Shown here piece after piece: positions 33,317 to 44,459 of a stretch of 64,000 nt of DNA (position 1 is its first letter; the number at the start of each line of letters is the position of its first letter). The DNA is from Garcia nutans (lineage: Eukaryota; Streptophyta; Magnoliopsida; Malpighiales; Euphorbiaceae): the NCBI GenBank assembly GCA_947685225.1, contig CANTUV010000008.1, positions 40,855,501 through 40,919,500 of the forward strand, read 5' to 3'. Below the pieces are notes generated by a model that was not told the origin of the DNA, did not search any database, and saw only the letters and a list, made by a program, of their open reading frames with translations. A program made the position numbers and the translations under genes.

Positions 33317-33640
33317 TTTGGGTTCTGGACCCGGTTTGAGTTTTGGACTCAAGGATAAATTCTAGGTTCTGGACCTAAAGAAAATTTGGGTTCTGGACCC
33401 GGTTTGAGTTTTGGACTCAAGGATAATTCTAGGTTCTCGACCTAAGGAAAATTTGGGTTCTGGACCCGGTTCGAGTTCTGGACTCAAGGATAATTCTAGG
33501 TTCTGGACCTAAAGAAAAATTTGGGTTCTGGACCCTGTTCGAGTTCTGGACTCAAGGATAATTCTAGGTTCTGGATCTAATAGTAAATTTGGGTTCTAGA
33601 CCCGAGCTAATTTCTGGACTTAGAAATAATTCTAGGTTCT
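33317..33640 (-). repeat. 67-bp minisatellite in the 3' untranslated region of F
   Basis: About 4.8 copies of a unit of 66-68 bp, each containing ggttctggacccggtt, gagttttggactcaagg and attctaggttctggacc. The unit has sub-repeats of about 33 bp around (g)ttctggac. It lies between the polypurine tract and the rest of the interior. Tandem repeats in this position are described for Tat/Ogre elements and can seed satellite DNA. Confidence 0.88.
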
Positions 33641-33676
33641 GCACCCTATACAACCACTGCTCAGTCAAATTCTAGG

Positions 33677-34050
33677 AGGGATCTAGCATAGTCAAATTTC
33701 TCATCCAAAGTGGCTTGCAACTGAATGAATATCCTCTGCACCCTATCCAACCACTGCTCAGCGACTTCAGGATCGGTAGTGCATAAGAAATCTTTAGCCC
33801 CAAATTTTCTCAACTTGTCATAATGTCTTACCGGCACCTGAGGCTATGGTGGTGGTGGGTGCACTGGAGCTTGTCTAAATAATTCCACCATATGCCTTAA
33901 CCAACCCGGCGGAGCCTTATCTACAGCTGATCTCTCTGGCACAGAAACAGGTGCCTCACTAACTCTCTCAACCCTAGCTCCCTCTCTACTCTCTCCTGGA
34001 GCTACACTCTCAGCACTTCCTTCTACAGTCTGATGTGAATGGGACTCCAT
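33677..34050 (-). pseudogene. Tekay gag N-terminal fragment within F
   Basis: It starts at ATG 34050 (MESHSHQTVEGSAESVAPGE), then a Pro-rich stretch and the conserved LRKFGAKDF-type segment near 33800. It runs to about 33677, where it is cut by the rearrangement. It aligns with residues 1-125 of D Gag (51135 onward). Confidence 0.82.
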
Positions 34051-34221
34051 TACTACCTATATATCTGCAAACACAGCAGAATACACCTCATTAAAGATCA
34101 AAGACTGCCATACCAAAACATGTATTTTACTCAAAAACCAACTTTTAAAATCAAAATATTCTTTTTCTTACAATTCACCTAGGTTGAGAATCTCAAACCT
34201 AGGCTCTGATACCAAAATAAT
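34051..34221 (-). promoter_or_regulatory. Leader and Met-tRNA primer site of the Tekay fragment
   Basis: Positions 34203-34214 on the minus strand read TGGTATCAGAGC exactly, 7 bp from the LTR edge at 34222. The rest is leader like that of B and D. Confidence 0.88.
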
Positions 34222-34865
34222 TGTAACACCCCTATACCCCGTATACGTACACAACATGCTAATATGATCGTAATATACGTATACTGAATATAGAGTTGCC
34301 ACTGTTTACTAAACAAACGACTCATCCCTTTTCAAAAACATGAACAAATTTAAAATATTTAAAAGAAACTATAAACACAAAAGATAAAGTGTTTATTTAA
34401 AAGCAGCGGAAAATATAATAATTATTTACAAATACTTATACATCAAAATTCAAGTTTTACAAAACATAAAATATATACATGTTTGGCAGTATGTCTTTGA
34501 TCTTTAAGCTCCACTATCAACCCCTCGAAATCTAGACTCTACTCGGTCTAGAGGAACTCGCTGGTTCTTCTCTGTCACCTGCGCGATGAACCACAGTCGC
34601 TCTAAGCCAACGGCTTAGTGGTACAAACTATAATAATATTATACTTTAATGAAATGCAAATGTCATAATCTCAAACATATAAACAATTCTCAAGAATCTC
34701 ATTCTTCATTTATTTCATCATTCATAAATCACATTGAAAACAAAGACAGACTTGGGCCCAAAAGACACTAATATGTTATTCAAAGTTCAGAGTTACTGCT
34801 TTGGTCTATAATCACAATTATCAAGCCCGTGGGCAATATATATATATATCTCTATCCATGGATAG

Positions 34866-35012
34866 GGTAACAGACCCAGTCTCTTGGACCTCAACCCGCT
34901 AAACTCGAGGAGATCCTCAACCCGGCTAGACTGTTACCTGTAACAGACCCAGTCTCTTGGACCTCAACCCGAATAAACCTGAGGAAATCCTCAACCCGGC
35001 TAGACTGTTACC
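34866..35012. repeat. Two-copy 73-bp tandem unit bounded by an 8-bp inverted repeat
   Basis: Two adjacent copies contain acccagtctcttggacctca and ctcaacccggctagactg. The block begins ggtaacag and ends ctgttacc, perfect inverted ends, and each unit ends ctgttacc. It lies where other Tekay LTRs carry unrelated variable repeats. Confidence 0.8.
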
Positions 35013-35584
35013 TTAATTCACATTTCACATTATTCAACTGGAATCGGCTTACGACCCGGTCTTTTCACCTATCCAGTACTATATAAGCATGCCGCCAAAC
35101 CCATAACTCTGATGGTTGAATAACACATTAGACACATAATCTTTTCATTTATATCTTTATACATTTCTTTCTCATCATTATAGCCAACAACCATGGTTTC
35201 ATATCTCATAATCAAAATAGGCAACCATGCCTCTACCATCTCATTTCACATTAAATCAATTGATCATTCAAGTATACACAACCAATTGCATTAACATACC
35301 TTTCATATTTCATCAAATGTTTTAACCCTGTAATCAATTGCTTAGCATATGTATAATCAAATATGTTAAGTATCAAATCATGTGAATGTATGCAACAATG
35401 TAGTTTGTACTTACCTTAGGAACAACTCACACCAATCTACAACCTTTCTCTTTCAAGAATTCTTCACCACCTAGGTTAGGACAATTCAACCTCTTTAATA
35501 CCTAAACCAAAGGTGATAATACATACTCACTTAGAGCTACATATGAGATAATAAGACTAAGAACCAACTAGGGCAAACCCTAAA

Positions 35585-35945
35585 CATGACACGCTCAACA
35601 ACACGGGCGTGTCCCTGACCGTGCCCTAAACTCACAACACAGAAGCTTTGACACGCTCAGAACCACGGGCGTGTCACTGAACGTGTAATATATTCTGTCT
35701 CACAGAAACATTGACACGCCCAACAACAAGGGCGTGTTCATGGCCATGTCAATTCCTCACCAACACAGTAGCTATGACACGCTGAGTGACATGGGCGTGT
35801 CACTGGACGTGTCAATACTACAACTACATAGAAGCTGTGACACGCTCAGTGACATGGGCGTGTCACTGCTCGTGTCACCCATCCAAGCACACAGAACCAT
35901 CGACACGCCCAAAGACTTGACCGTTCTCATGGGCGTGTCAGGCCA
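35585..35945 (-). repeat. Six-copy 62-bp minisatellite with CACG-N2-CGTG cores
   Basis: Six units of 62-63 bp start acacgctca or acacgccca and contain a core such as cacgggcgtg (35602-35611) followed by tcactg and cgtgtc. Each core is an inverted pair. It is the clearest copy of the LTR array in this window. Confidence 0.88.
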
Positions 35946-36807
35946 AAAATCCAGACTCCGGCCACATCAACAACACAACCAACAAATCACTTCCTTTCAC
36001 CAAAATCCACTTCAAACAAACTTAGCTCAACATACCTAAGAACCATAACAAACTTGTAAAAACACTAAAACAACTAAAAATATACATCCAACACAAATCA
36101 AAATCATCACCACAAACCCAAAACACAACCAAAATACTTTCACTTCCAACAACTTACTCTTTCCTTTAATCCAACCCCAAAATCCAAAATCACTTGAACC
36201 AAACACTCTTAAACACATCTTAATCAAACATAATCACATACCATCAATAATCAACCAACAAACTCAAACACATCTTAAAAGAAAATCAAGGAATCAAGAG
36301 GAAACTTACCAAGGATGAAGAAACTATTAAATTTCCAACTTGATCACTTGAAAACTTCCTTAGATCTTGAGTTTAAAAGATCAAATCTCTTCCTTGCTCT
36401 CTTAATTCTGTGATAGCCGGCCAAAAGAAAAGAAACGAAAAGGAAAGAAAGAGAACCACGCAGAAAGAAAGAAAGAAAGAAAGAAGAAAAGATAGAAAGC
36501 AAAGTCAAATCTCAACCACTCTCTCCTCAAAATACTCTCCTCCAAGCTTTAATATTAAAATATTCCAAATATCTCATTCCACTCACTTAATTTTCCATTT
36601 TGATTAATTAACTTAATTAATTAAAATCATTAACTAATCATCTTTGACCTCCACTAACTTGACTTGTATATGTTGTATATATTTCCATATACACAACATA
36701 TAAACTCTCTCTTCACTTCCTTTCTCTTACCAATTACAAAAATACATTAAATTCAATTAAAACAACAATTATATCAAAACTTCTAGGGCACATTTTGGGA
36801 TATTACA

Positions 36808-38713
36808 TGAAAACATGAGTGGTGGAAACCCTAAGCAGCAGAGTCAAGGATGCATCCATTTCCAACTATATTTCAGTATGACCTTGCCAATAATCATTTC
36901 CTTTGCCCAATGTGTCCTTTGGAGGTTCACCATACTTCCTTTAACTTGAAGGCTTTGTATGACAAAACACTTTTTTGATTTTATTTTATTTTTGATTTAT
37001 TTATTTATTTATTTTTATTTTTTTTATTTTCGAACTTTTTTGAAATCAAATGTTGGCTTTGCCAAATTAATGTCAATGTATCTCAGGACTTGATTTTTCC
37101 AAATTAACATATCTATGACATGACAACCCTAGTTACCGTACTAAACTCGAGAATTATTTCTATTTAAGCAAGAACTGTTGCACTTCAGATAGGCACATAC
37201 ACATTACTTGGTCAAAGGTCTCATTTGAGTTTAAATATTGTCTATCTCATATGCATGCTTATCCAAACTATCTCCACTAATAGACTCTACCTATCAAGAG
37301 AGATCAACAGGTCTTTGATAGACTTGAAATGGGATCTATGAGCGACATGGGTTAAATGAAGGCCATTTTGAGATAGGAACTGATGTGACACAATGGACAA
37401 ACCCTGACACTATAAATTTCTTGTTTGAATTTTAGGCAGCTTGGAGGCAATCTTGCTAGACTCCAAATTCCTTCTATCTTTTTGGTATTAATCTGGATCT
37501 TGATTAGGACAGTTTTTGCCCTTACAAAAAGTTTAAGATCCAAATCTGTTTGTTTTCTTCTTTTCCCTTTTCTTTCCACTTTATTTTTCTTACTCTTCCC
37601 TTTATTTGAGCATTTTATCATTTTGTCCTTCTTTCTTGTAGAACTATCAAGTATAGAACTTTCAAGAATTGGATGGTCTTTCTCCTTTTCCTTTGATTTT
37701 GATCGAATCTTTGGTTGAATTGGACCAATTCAAGTCAAAATGTCCTTATAAACCAAATCGAAGCCTTTTTTTGTCTTAGGTAAAAGAGAACTAAGATGGC
37801 TTTTTGAACAATTTTGGGTTTTCTTTTCTTTTTTTTTTCTTTTTTTCTTCTTTTCTTTTCTTTTCTTTTGTCTTTTTTATTTTATTTTCTTATGTTTTTT
37901 TTTTCTTCTTTTTTTTTTAGTTCTAGCTCTAAAAGAGTTGTCTTGTTTGTACCAACTTGGGCTTCCGATAATGGATGAGTGGAGTAATATAAATCTCCTT
38001 TAACAAGGATGAATCATTTGTTACTCTGATGTTGTCTTGATATATTGGAGGTATTAAGAAAACTTCAACTACCCTTATGGTCTTAAGAACATCAACTATC
38101 TTCATGGTCTTAAGAACTTCAACTATCCATATGATCTTGACTATTCATTCCTTTCTTTGATCTTCTTGGTGCTTCTTAGTGATCATAAGACTTGTCAAAA
38201 GTGTCACAACAGCTCAGGTTAGGTTGATGGAGTTTGTAAGGCAATGAAAAGAAAGCTAAAATTTTATGAAGGCTCAAAGGGACAACTAGGGATTGATATT
38301 TAATAGGGTGGATGCTAGTTGTTGGCTAACCAAACAATGCCTAGATCATTTCTCTCTTAAATAAGTAGAGTTCAATTTCGCCTCGAAAGTTTGTCAAAGC
38401 ATGTTCTAAGACTGACTAGGACCTAGACAAAGGTAATTATGTAGGAGCCCTCTCTAAGTAAGCATACACAACTCAATGCTATAGAGCAATTCCCTCATCT
38501 AGTAAAGTCATTCAAGTCATGATGCTTAGACACATTAATTTATAAACATCAAGCTAGATTCCTCATCGGTTGAGCACCAAAATGAATAAAGACCAATAAA
38601 ATTTTTGATAAAAGTAATTTATTCAAACAAATTTTAAAAAAACACGATTATTCTAATTAAATATTAAAGCAAAATTTGAAAAGCAACATTCAAGCTAAGG
38701 AAAGTTCATTGAG
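36808..38713 (-). other. F interior without recognisable coding sequence
   Basis: This 1.9-kb stretch lies downstream of F gag. It holds T-rich low-complexity tracts (36960-37035, 37815-37920) and a short plus-strand stretch near 36850-36970 readable as YDLANNHFLCPMC, which I cannot assign. The frames around 37352-37718 are biased composition. None of the protease or reverse transcriptase motifs that follow gag in C are present. Confidence 0.6.
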
Positions 38714-40200
38714 TTAAGCCTCTTTCCCTTTCACATCTTCAGCATTCTCATCTTGAAATGAGGATAAAACAAAATCTTCTTCCAATCCTTTTCCCACCAT
38801 GAAGGTTGCTGGTGGTGGTAATCTTCCAAATTTAGGCAAAGGGTTATTCTTGGTATCAGGCTTATCCAGCTCGGGTAGTTTGCCATTATCGATTAGGTCT
38901 TGGATCTCATGCCTTAGACGAGCACATTTATCTATTTCATGCCCTTGCAATTGATGAAATTGATAGAAGGCCTCGGCATTGAAGTTTGGTGGCAATGGTT
39001 TATGTAGTGGTCAAGGAGCTAACGGTTGCAACAACCCTTTCTTTTGCAACTTGCTAAAAACCCAAGATAGAGGCTTCCCTAGATCTGAAAACTACTTTCT
39101 ATTTGCTTGACCAGTTACATTAATATCAACTTCTTTTTGCGTGCTTTGATTACTAGGCTAGTAATTCCCTTTCTCATTCCTTCTTATTGAAAAGCGATTC
39201 TTCTCTCTTTCCCACTCTTCAATTTATAGACCAGCTTGGAGAAGATCTTTGAAATCCCTTATAAGTGTGTGAGACATCCTTTTACGGAGATTGGGCAGGA
39301 CACCTTTCATGATCATCCTTATTTGATCAGATTCATCGGGCCTTTTCTTGAGCAAAGCGGCCTTGTTTCTCCATCTTTTCACATAGTCCACAAAATTCTC
39401 ATTTGGCCTTTGTCTAATGGACTCAACTTCCATTAAGGTAACTTCCATCTCGACATTATACCCATATTGTTGGATGAAGGCTTTGTAAAGCATGTCCCAA
39501 TCTTTTTGTGTACCTTCCTCTAAGGTGTTGAACCAATTTTGGACAACAGGATCCAATGAGAGCATGAAGTACCTTAGGGTTTGAGCCTTAGTAGCTCGGG
39601 CAGACTACATGGCAGTGATGTATTGCTTCACGTGAATATCCGGTGCCATTGTACTTAGCAAAGGAAGGCATCTTGAATTTATAAGGGACCTCTTCATCTT
39701 GTTCAAATAGTTTGTCGATCTCAGACATCTCTTCGGTTTTCAGCTTCTTCACAAATTTCTTTTCTAAATCAGCAATCATCTTTTCAACATCGGATGTCTC
39801 GGTCTTTTCAATAGTTGCTTTCTCAGCAACCTTCGGTTTTTTCTTCTTCTCTTGAACATCTTGGTAGTATTGAGCCCAATCATCATCATCATCATCAATG
39901 ATCACCTTTTCATCATCAAAAACCACTTCACTAACTTTGGTCTTCCCTTTGTCCTTTTGTTTCTTAGTACTAGTAGATGCCTCGGTATGGTTCTCTAAGA
40001 TTGCAGTCAACTGTTTCTTCATGGTCTCAGCTAGGGTGTCTTTGATTTCTTCCATCTTGGCATTGAGGGCCTCATTGACCATCCTTTGAATTTGTTTGGG
40101 CTCCATTATTTTAGGTGAGCAAGTGATTGAGTCGTTGCTAGATACTTCGTCTCCAGCGTAGGTCAGATTTTTGTAAGCTTTAGAACTATCGTAATCCATG
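38714..40200 (-). pseudogene. Element F gag
   Basis: The likely start is ATG 40200 (MDYDSSKAYKNLTYAG), followed by a Lys/Glu-rich region with an acidic run (IIDDDDDDW) and coiled-coil-like heptads. The Gag core is MLSLDPVVQNWFNTLEEG (39565) with ESIRQRPNENF. A variant finger H-x4-H-x4-C with a Tyr in place of the first Cys (YQFHQLQGHEIDKC) and IQDLIDNGKLPE precede the stop at 38714. A frameshift at about 39640, a stop near 39608 and further stops around 39000-39220 break it. It is closely similar to C gag. Confidence 0.85.
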
Positions 40201-41278
40201 GCTGTGAGCCAGAGAGGATCAATGATATGAGATGCAAATGTATGCATGTATGCATGTATGCACAAACAATCAACAAATGCGGATAAATAGGACGTTCCTT
40301 CCAACCTTATATCATCCACACACGAATGGCGAGTCTCTTTTCCTAGGTATATGGTTAACAAAATACCAACATGAGGTATCTCGCTTTCGAATAATTACCT
40401 CGGATATTTCAACCAATAGTTATATTTTCAAAAATGGAAATCAATCCATGATAATTCCTATTAATTAGGTTTTAATCCATTCAACCAACTATAGTAGCCT
40501 TTATGCTATATTGGATTAAAACTAAATTAAGAGGTTTATTATAGATAGATTTCTCACTTGAAAAAAAGGTAACTAATGATTCATGCCAAAAACAAGCCCA
40601 TTGTTAATTTATTCTTAGTGTAAAATAGGCCCACAATTGATTTTTGGTATTTCATAATTGACCTAAATATTTTTGCAAGCTCTTTGTAAGAAAAGGTTGG
40701 GTGAAAATAGTTTTGTTTCTAAGCCCGTTGTAAAAGATTTTAGAAAAATGGATTTTGGGCTTAGTATTTAGGCCATGGGCCAAAGAATGTTTGATTTATT
40801 TTTAGATAAGTCTTATGTCCAAAGACCAACTTGAAAAAATTTTGAAAATAGCTTTGGTCTTTTGGAATTTAAAGAAAAATTTCTTTTGAGCTTACAATAT
40901 ACTTAGGTCACATTAGAAAAAAAACAAACCAAATAAGCCATGATTTAAGCCAAAATAAATTAACCATAGTCAAACAACATGCATTTGGTGTAAAACCTAA
41001 GGAAAGTAACTAGGCCAATTACATGAGCTTTAGTCTTTGGGTAAAAAGGCTTAGGTTCCCATAGCAAGTATATACCAAACGGTACAAGGCTATGAGTGGT
41101 TATGCCATGTTCAATCTCCATACCTTGAGTGAAAGTATGGTATCCCTTACATAACATAACACGGGTAACACGGGCATCCTAACTCACACCCATAATGCAA
41201 TCTAATATGATGCAATGGATAATACCATTATAAGAAAGAATAGAATAATATAAAGACCAACGGAATCAACTTCTCTTA
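40201..41278 (-). other. Long untranslated leader of F
   Basis: About 1.1 kb between primer site and gag. AT-rich with no conserved reading frame. A short tandem gcatgtat repeat lies near 40240-40262. Long leaders are common in Ogre-type elements. Confidence 0.65.
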
Positions 41279-41296
41279 TCCCCAGTGGAGTCGCCA
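41279..41296 (-). promoter_or_regulatory. Primer-binding site of F
   Basis: The minus strand reads tggcgactccactgggga one base from the LTR edge. This sequence is familiar from Ogre/Tat elements, whose primer is reported as a tRNA-Arg; the tRNA identity is from memory. The first 11 bases, counted from the LTR edge, recur inside the LTR at 41397-41407. Confidence 0.8.
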
Positions 41297-41297
41297 C

Positions 41298-43558
41298 TGT
41301 GAGCGGGGATTTTTGCCCCCACTCCTGGTGAAATGGTTCTTGCGACTTCGACATTGTTGGGGCCTTAGAGAACACGGACCTAAGTCCGGAGAAAAAGGAG
41401 TCGCCACCCAGACGGGCCGGGAAAAAGAAAGGGGTGGATGACTCAAATCCTAAGGAATCCCCAACCCCTAATGGGTTCGGGAAGTTGGGTACGTGTGGGG
41501 AAGGTGAGAAATGGCCTAGCACCCCACAACGCCTGGTTCATTGGAACCGGCCTCCTTTACAGGTCTTAATATTATAAAATTCTTAAATATAATAACTTTA
41601 TCCATATTACACACAATAATTAAAATAAAGCATCATTATATTAAAATCAAAGCAATGTCCAAACAAACCAAATAAATGGACACCCATCCGAAGATGGAAA
41701 CATGTCCTTACATCACATGCCTAAATAGGACACCCACCGAAAGGTAGAAACATGCCCTTTACATTGGTTCTAGAAAAGCAAATTAAATTACATGATATTT
41801 AACTAATGAGGTACCCACCAAGTGGAAACATACCTCTTACAACATTTGGAAATCTAAATAAATTGATAAAAGTAAATAACCATTCATAATAAATAAATTA
41901 TTCATCAAAGGTATTAAATATCAATAAAAAGTAAACATCCATCCATGGTAAATAAAATAAACCAAGCATTGAATTTAAATAAATTAGAGCAAAAGAAATA
42001 AAACCAAGCATAATCAAATATGGAATTGAATAAAGTAAATAAAAATCTAAATTATAGCTATTGTTTCCATTTAGGGTTCTTTATTTCATATGTTTAGGGT
42101 TTGGGATTTTCATAAGTTTAAGCTACTGTGACTTTTAAAGAATTAAAATAAATTAAGGATTTTATGTTTTAAAAGGTTGGTAAGACTCTTTGATTAACTA
42201 AATTAATATTTGAATGGTGAAATCATGAAACTAGGGTTTGAACACTTTAAAATACTTTTGATTCATGGTTTTAAATGGTGATTTCAAGCTTCTGTGTAAA
42301 ATTAAAGTATTTATGGTTTTATGGTTTTTAAAATTTTAAAGGATTAAGGTTTAGAAAAAATTAAGGTTTAAAGTTTTAAAGGAGGTAAGGGTTCATTATT
42401 TTAGGTTTTAGAATTGAATTAGGTTTTTAGGCTTTTGATTTTAGGGTTTCGGGTGATTTGTTGATTTTAGGATTTGGAAAAACAATTTGATGATTTCATG
42501 AGGTTTTATAAGTTTAAACAAAGTGATTTGAAGTTTACATAAATAGAAAAGATATTTTATAAGGCTTTTGAAAGAAACAGTACCAAGTTAAAAGTTTTGA
42601 AAGAAACAGAATTAAATTTTGATTTTGTTGAAAAATATGTTAAATTAGAGTTTTAAGATTTTAAAGAAGTAAAAATAATAATTTTAAGCTTTTTTGGAAA
42701 ATAAAGCAACGGATTAGTGTTTTTAAACTTTGAACAAAGGGAATTAAGGTTTTGGGGTTTTTGAATTAAAAGACATCATTTATTAGTTTATGCTACTGTG
42801 TAAAATATAAAGAAATTAGAATTTCATACCTTATTTTGTAAGTTGCACCAAAATTGCTTCTTGGATGAACAAGCTCCAAAAACTAGCCTTTTTGCCTTTT
42901 TCTCCCTTAAATCGTGTTTCTGCTACTTTAAAAATCAATCGAATTCAAGCTTTTCCTTCACGGATTTGGATTTCCCTTCAACTGTCCAATTTTGTCCCTT
43001 CGGCCTCTCCTAATTTGATTGCCTTTGGTCCTTATTTATAGAGGTTTCATATGATTTATTCCTAATTAATCACGGCAAATAATATTGATAAGAAAGGGAA
43101 ATCAAAACCTAATTGAATTTGGTTTCGGAAAATTTACATCGGAAAAATTGCACTGCCGAAAAAAATTGCCGCAGGAAAAAATACGCTGGCAAAAAAAATC
43201 TGCCGCAGCCAGAGGAGCGGGAGTCACCGCAGGAAAATCCTGCAGGTGAAATCGCATGTGCCATTTCGCTCGCAGGATTTATTTTGCCCGCAGACAACTT
43301 CTGCGGGCGAAATGCCCAAGGGCCTGCGCAACGATTTTTTCGTCAACGATTTTTTCGACGCCGATTTTTATTTCTATTTTTATTTTTTGACTTTTATTTG
43401 TTTATTTTTATTTTTTATTAATAAAAATTAGATACTTAAGCAAAAATTATTTAATTAAGATAAGAAAAATTATTTTGGACCAATTAGACAACACAAAAAT
43501 CATTTTGGACTAAATAAAACATATTGGAGCGGACTGGGTCAAAAATTAAAGGTCTACA
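41298..43558 (-). repeat. Element F 5' LTR
   Basis: A 2,261-bp LTR, right copy on the plus strand, followed by the ctatc duplication. The GC-rich block (43130-43345) is shorter than in the other copy. A PBS-like ggagtcgccac occurs at 41397-41407. There are several TTAGGGTT-like motifs around 42070-42450. Confidence 0.92.
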
Positions 43559-44080
43559 CTATCCAAGATGACCAGGACATGCAAGGATTGGCCGGAGATG
43601 CTTCTTTTTGCTTTATGGAGATATAGAACAAGTGTACGAATGATGACTGGAATGACACTGTTTTCCTTGGTTTATGGGATGGAAGCAATGTTGCCAATTG
43701 AGATAGTGATCAAATCGTTAAGAGTAGTCCTGGAAGTTGAATTGCCAAAGATGGAATGGATAGTGAGTAGATATACACAATCATCTTTATTAGAAGAGAG
43801 GAGGTTAAAAGCACTATATCATTATCAGCTGTACCAAAGAAAGATAGCTTGGGCCTATAATAGAAGGGTTAAGATCAGGATATTTAAAGTTAGTGACTTA
43901 CTGTTGAAGCAGTGTAAGCCTAATGTCCCTGATCCAAGAGAAAAATTTAGACCTAGTTGGGAAGGACCGTATGTTGTGAAGCAAGTCATGAGCAAGGGTG
44001 CAGTCAAGTTATCAGACATGGATGAGAACGAGTTTAGTGAGCTATTGAACATTGACAGGTTGAAGAGGTTTTATGTCTAA
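43559..44080 (+). pseudogene. Element C integrase, C-terminal part
   Basis: Continuation after F. The open segment has TCKDWPEMLLFALWRYRTSV, FSLVYGMEAMLPIEI and the C-terminal GPYVVKQVMSKGAVKLSDMD, ending NIDRLKRFYV with a natural stop at 44078-44080. This half is uninterrupted. No chromodomain follows, as expected for Tat/Ogre elements. Confidence 0.88.
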
Positions 44081-44089
44081 AAAAAAGAG

Positions 44090-44240
44090 CTCGCTAGGTT
44101 TAAAACCTAAAAAGGGCAGCCTAGGCAAATGTTAGAGCAGTTTGCTAGTTTCAAAAACCTAAAAGGGCGGACTAGGCAATAATTAGGGTAGGGCTAAATG
44201 AGAGAAAATTGTCAATTAGAAAACCCGAAAGGGCTGGTTG
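44090..44240. repeat. Short repeats of the aaaacccNaaagggc type after pol
   Basis: Three degenerate units of about 50-60 bp carry aaaacctaaaaagggcagcc, aaaacctaaaagggcggac and aaaacccgaaagggctgg. Related units recur at 44940-45070, inside the intron of the antisense gene at 44460-45554. Confidence 0.75.
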
Positions 44241-44459
44241 GCGACAAGAGTGATCTTATATATGATGGCTTTATGTTTAGTTGTTCCCCAATTTAATAAA
44301 ATAGAGCTAATATTAAAATTATTCTATGTGCACTGTTTCAAGTATTCGATCAAATATGGTAAAATAAATAACACAATAGCGAAAGGTGATGGCAAATTAT
44401 AAAAGGAAGAGAAGCATCTTTTATTTTTTTCATTATTGATTATCCTAACATTATTTTTA
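44241..44459 (+). other. Spacer between pol repeats and antisense gene end
   Basis: AT-rich sequence, no coding feature seen. It may hold the 3' end of the antisense transcript. Confidence 0.4.

Larger units (their letters stand above)
33641..36807 (-). mobile_element. Truncated Tekay fragment inside F with patchwork left junction
   Basis: Gag start, leader, primer site and 5' LTR of a minus-strand Tekay element; everything downstream (rest of gag, pol, 3' LTR) is missing. The left break is a patchwork: a 24-base copy of gag sequence (33641-33664, one mismatch to 33738-33761), then aattctagg as in the F minisatellite, then continuous gag from about 33677. The right edge is a clean LTR end at 36807. 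Confidence 0.85.
34222..36807 (-). repeat. Tekay LTR inside F, 2.6 kb
   Basis: It starts tgtaacacccc and ends tgggatattaca. It contains a hairpin pair near 34575-34620, a duplicated unit at 34866-35012, the CACG-type minisatellite at 35585-35945, a GAAA microsatellite near 36462-36485 and an AT-rich palindrome near 36664-36705. Reading frames inside it are low-complexity. Confidence 0.9.
30917..43558 (-). mobile_element. Element F: Ogre-family element with gag but no pol
   Basis: LTRs at 30917-33233 and 41298-43558 start TGTGAGCGGGG and end GGTCTACA on the plus strand. They are flanked by a perfect ctatc duplication (30912-30916 and 43559-43563). The gag (40200-38714) and primer site (41279-41296) set minus orientation. 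The 8-kb interior holds gag, 1.9 kb without recognised coding, a truncated Tekay fragment and a minisatellite. Protease, reverse transcriptase and integrase are absent. F inserted into its relative C. Confidence 0.92.

Noticed and set aside
33317..33640. CRISPR-like repeat array
   Set aside because: Units are contiguous 67-bp tandem repeats without unique spacers, in a plant retroelement.
36816..36980. Short plus-strand stretch reading YDLANNHFLCPMC as a possible host exon
   Set aside because: Too short, one frame only, no splice or domain support; left unassigned.
37425..37718. 97-codon hydrophobic frame that could be read as a membrane protein
   Set aside because: Composition is driven by T-rich low-complexity DNA; the opposite strand is equally open and nothing supports translation.
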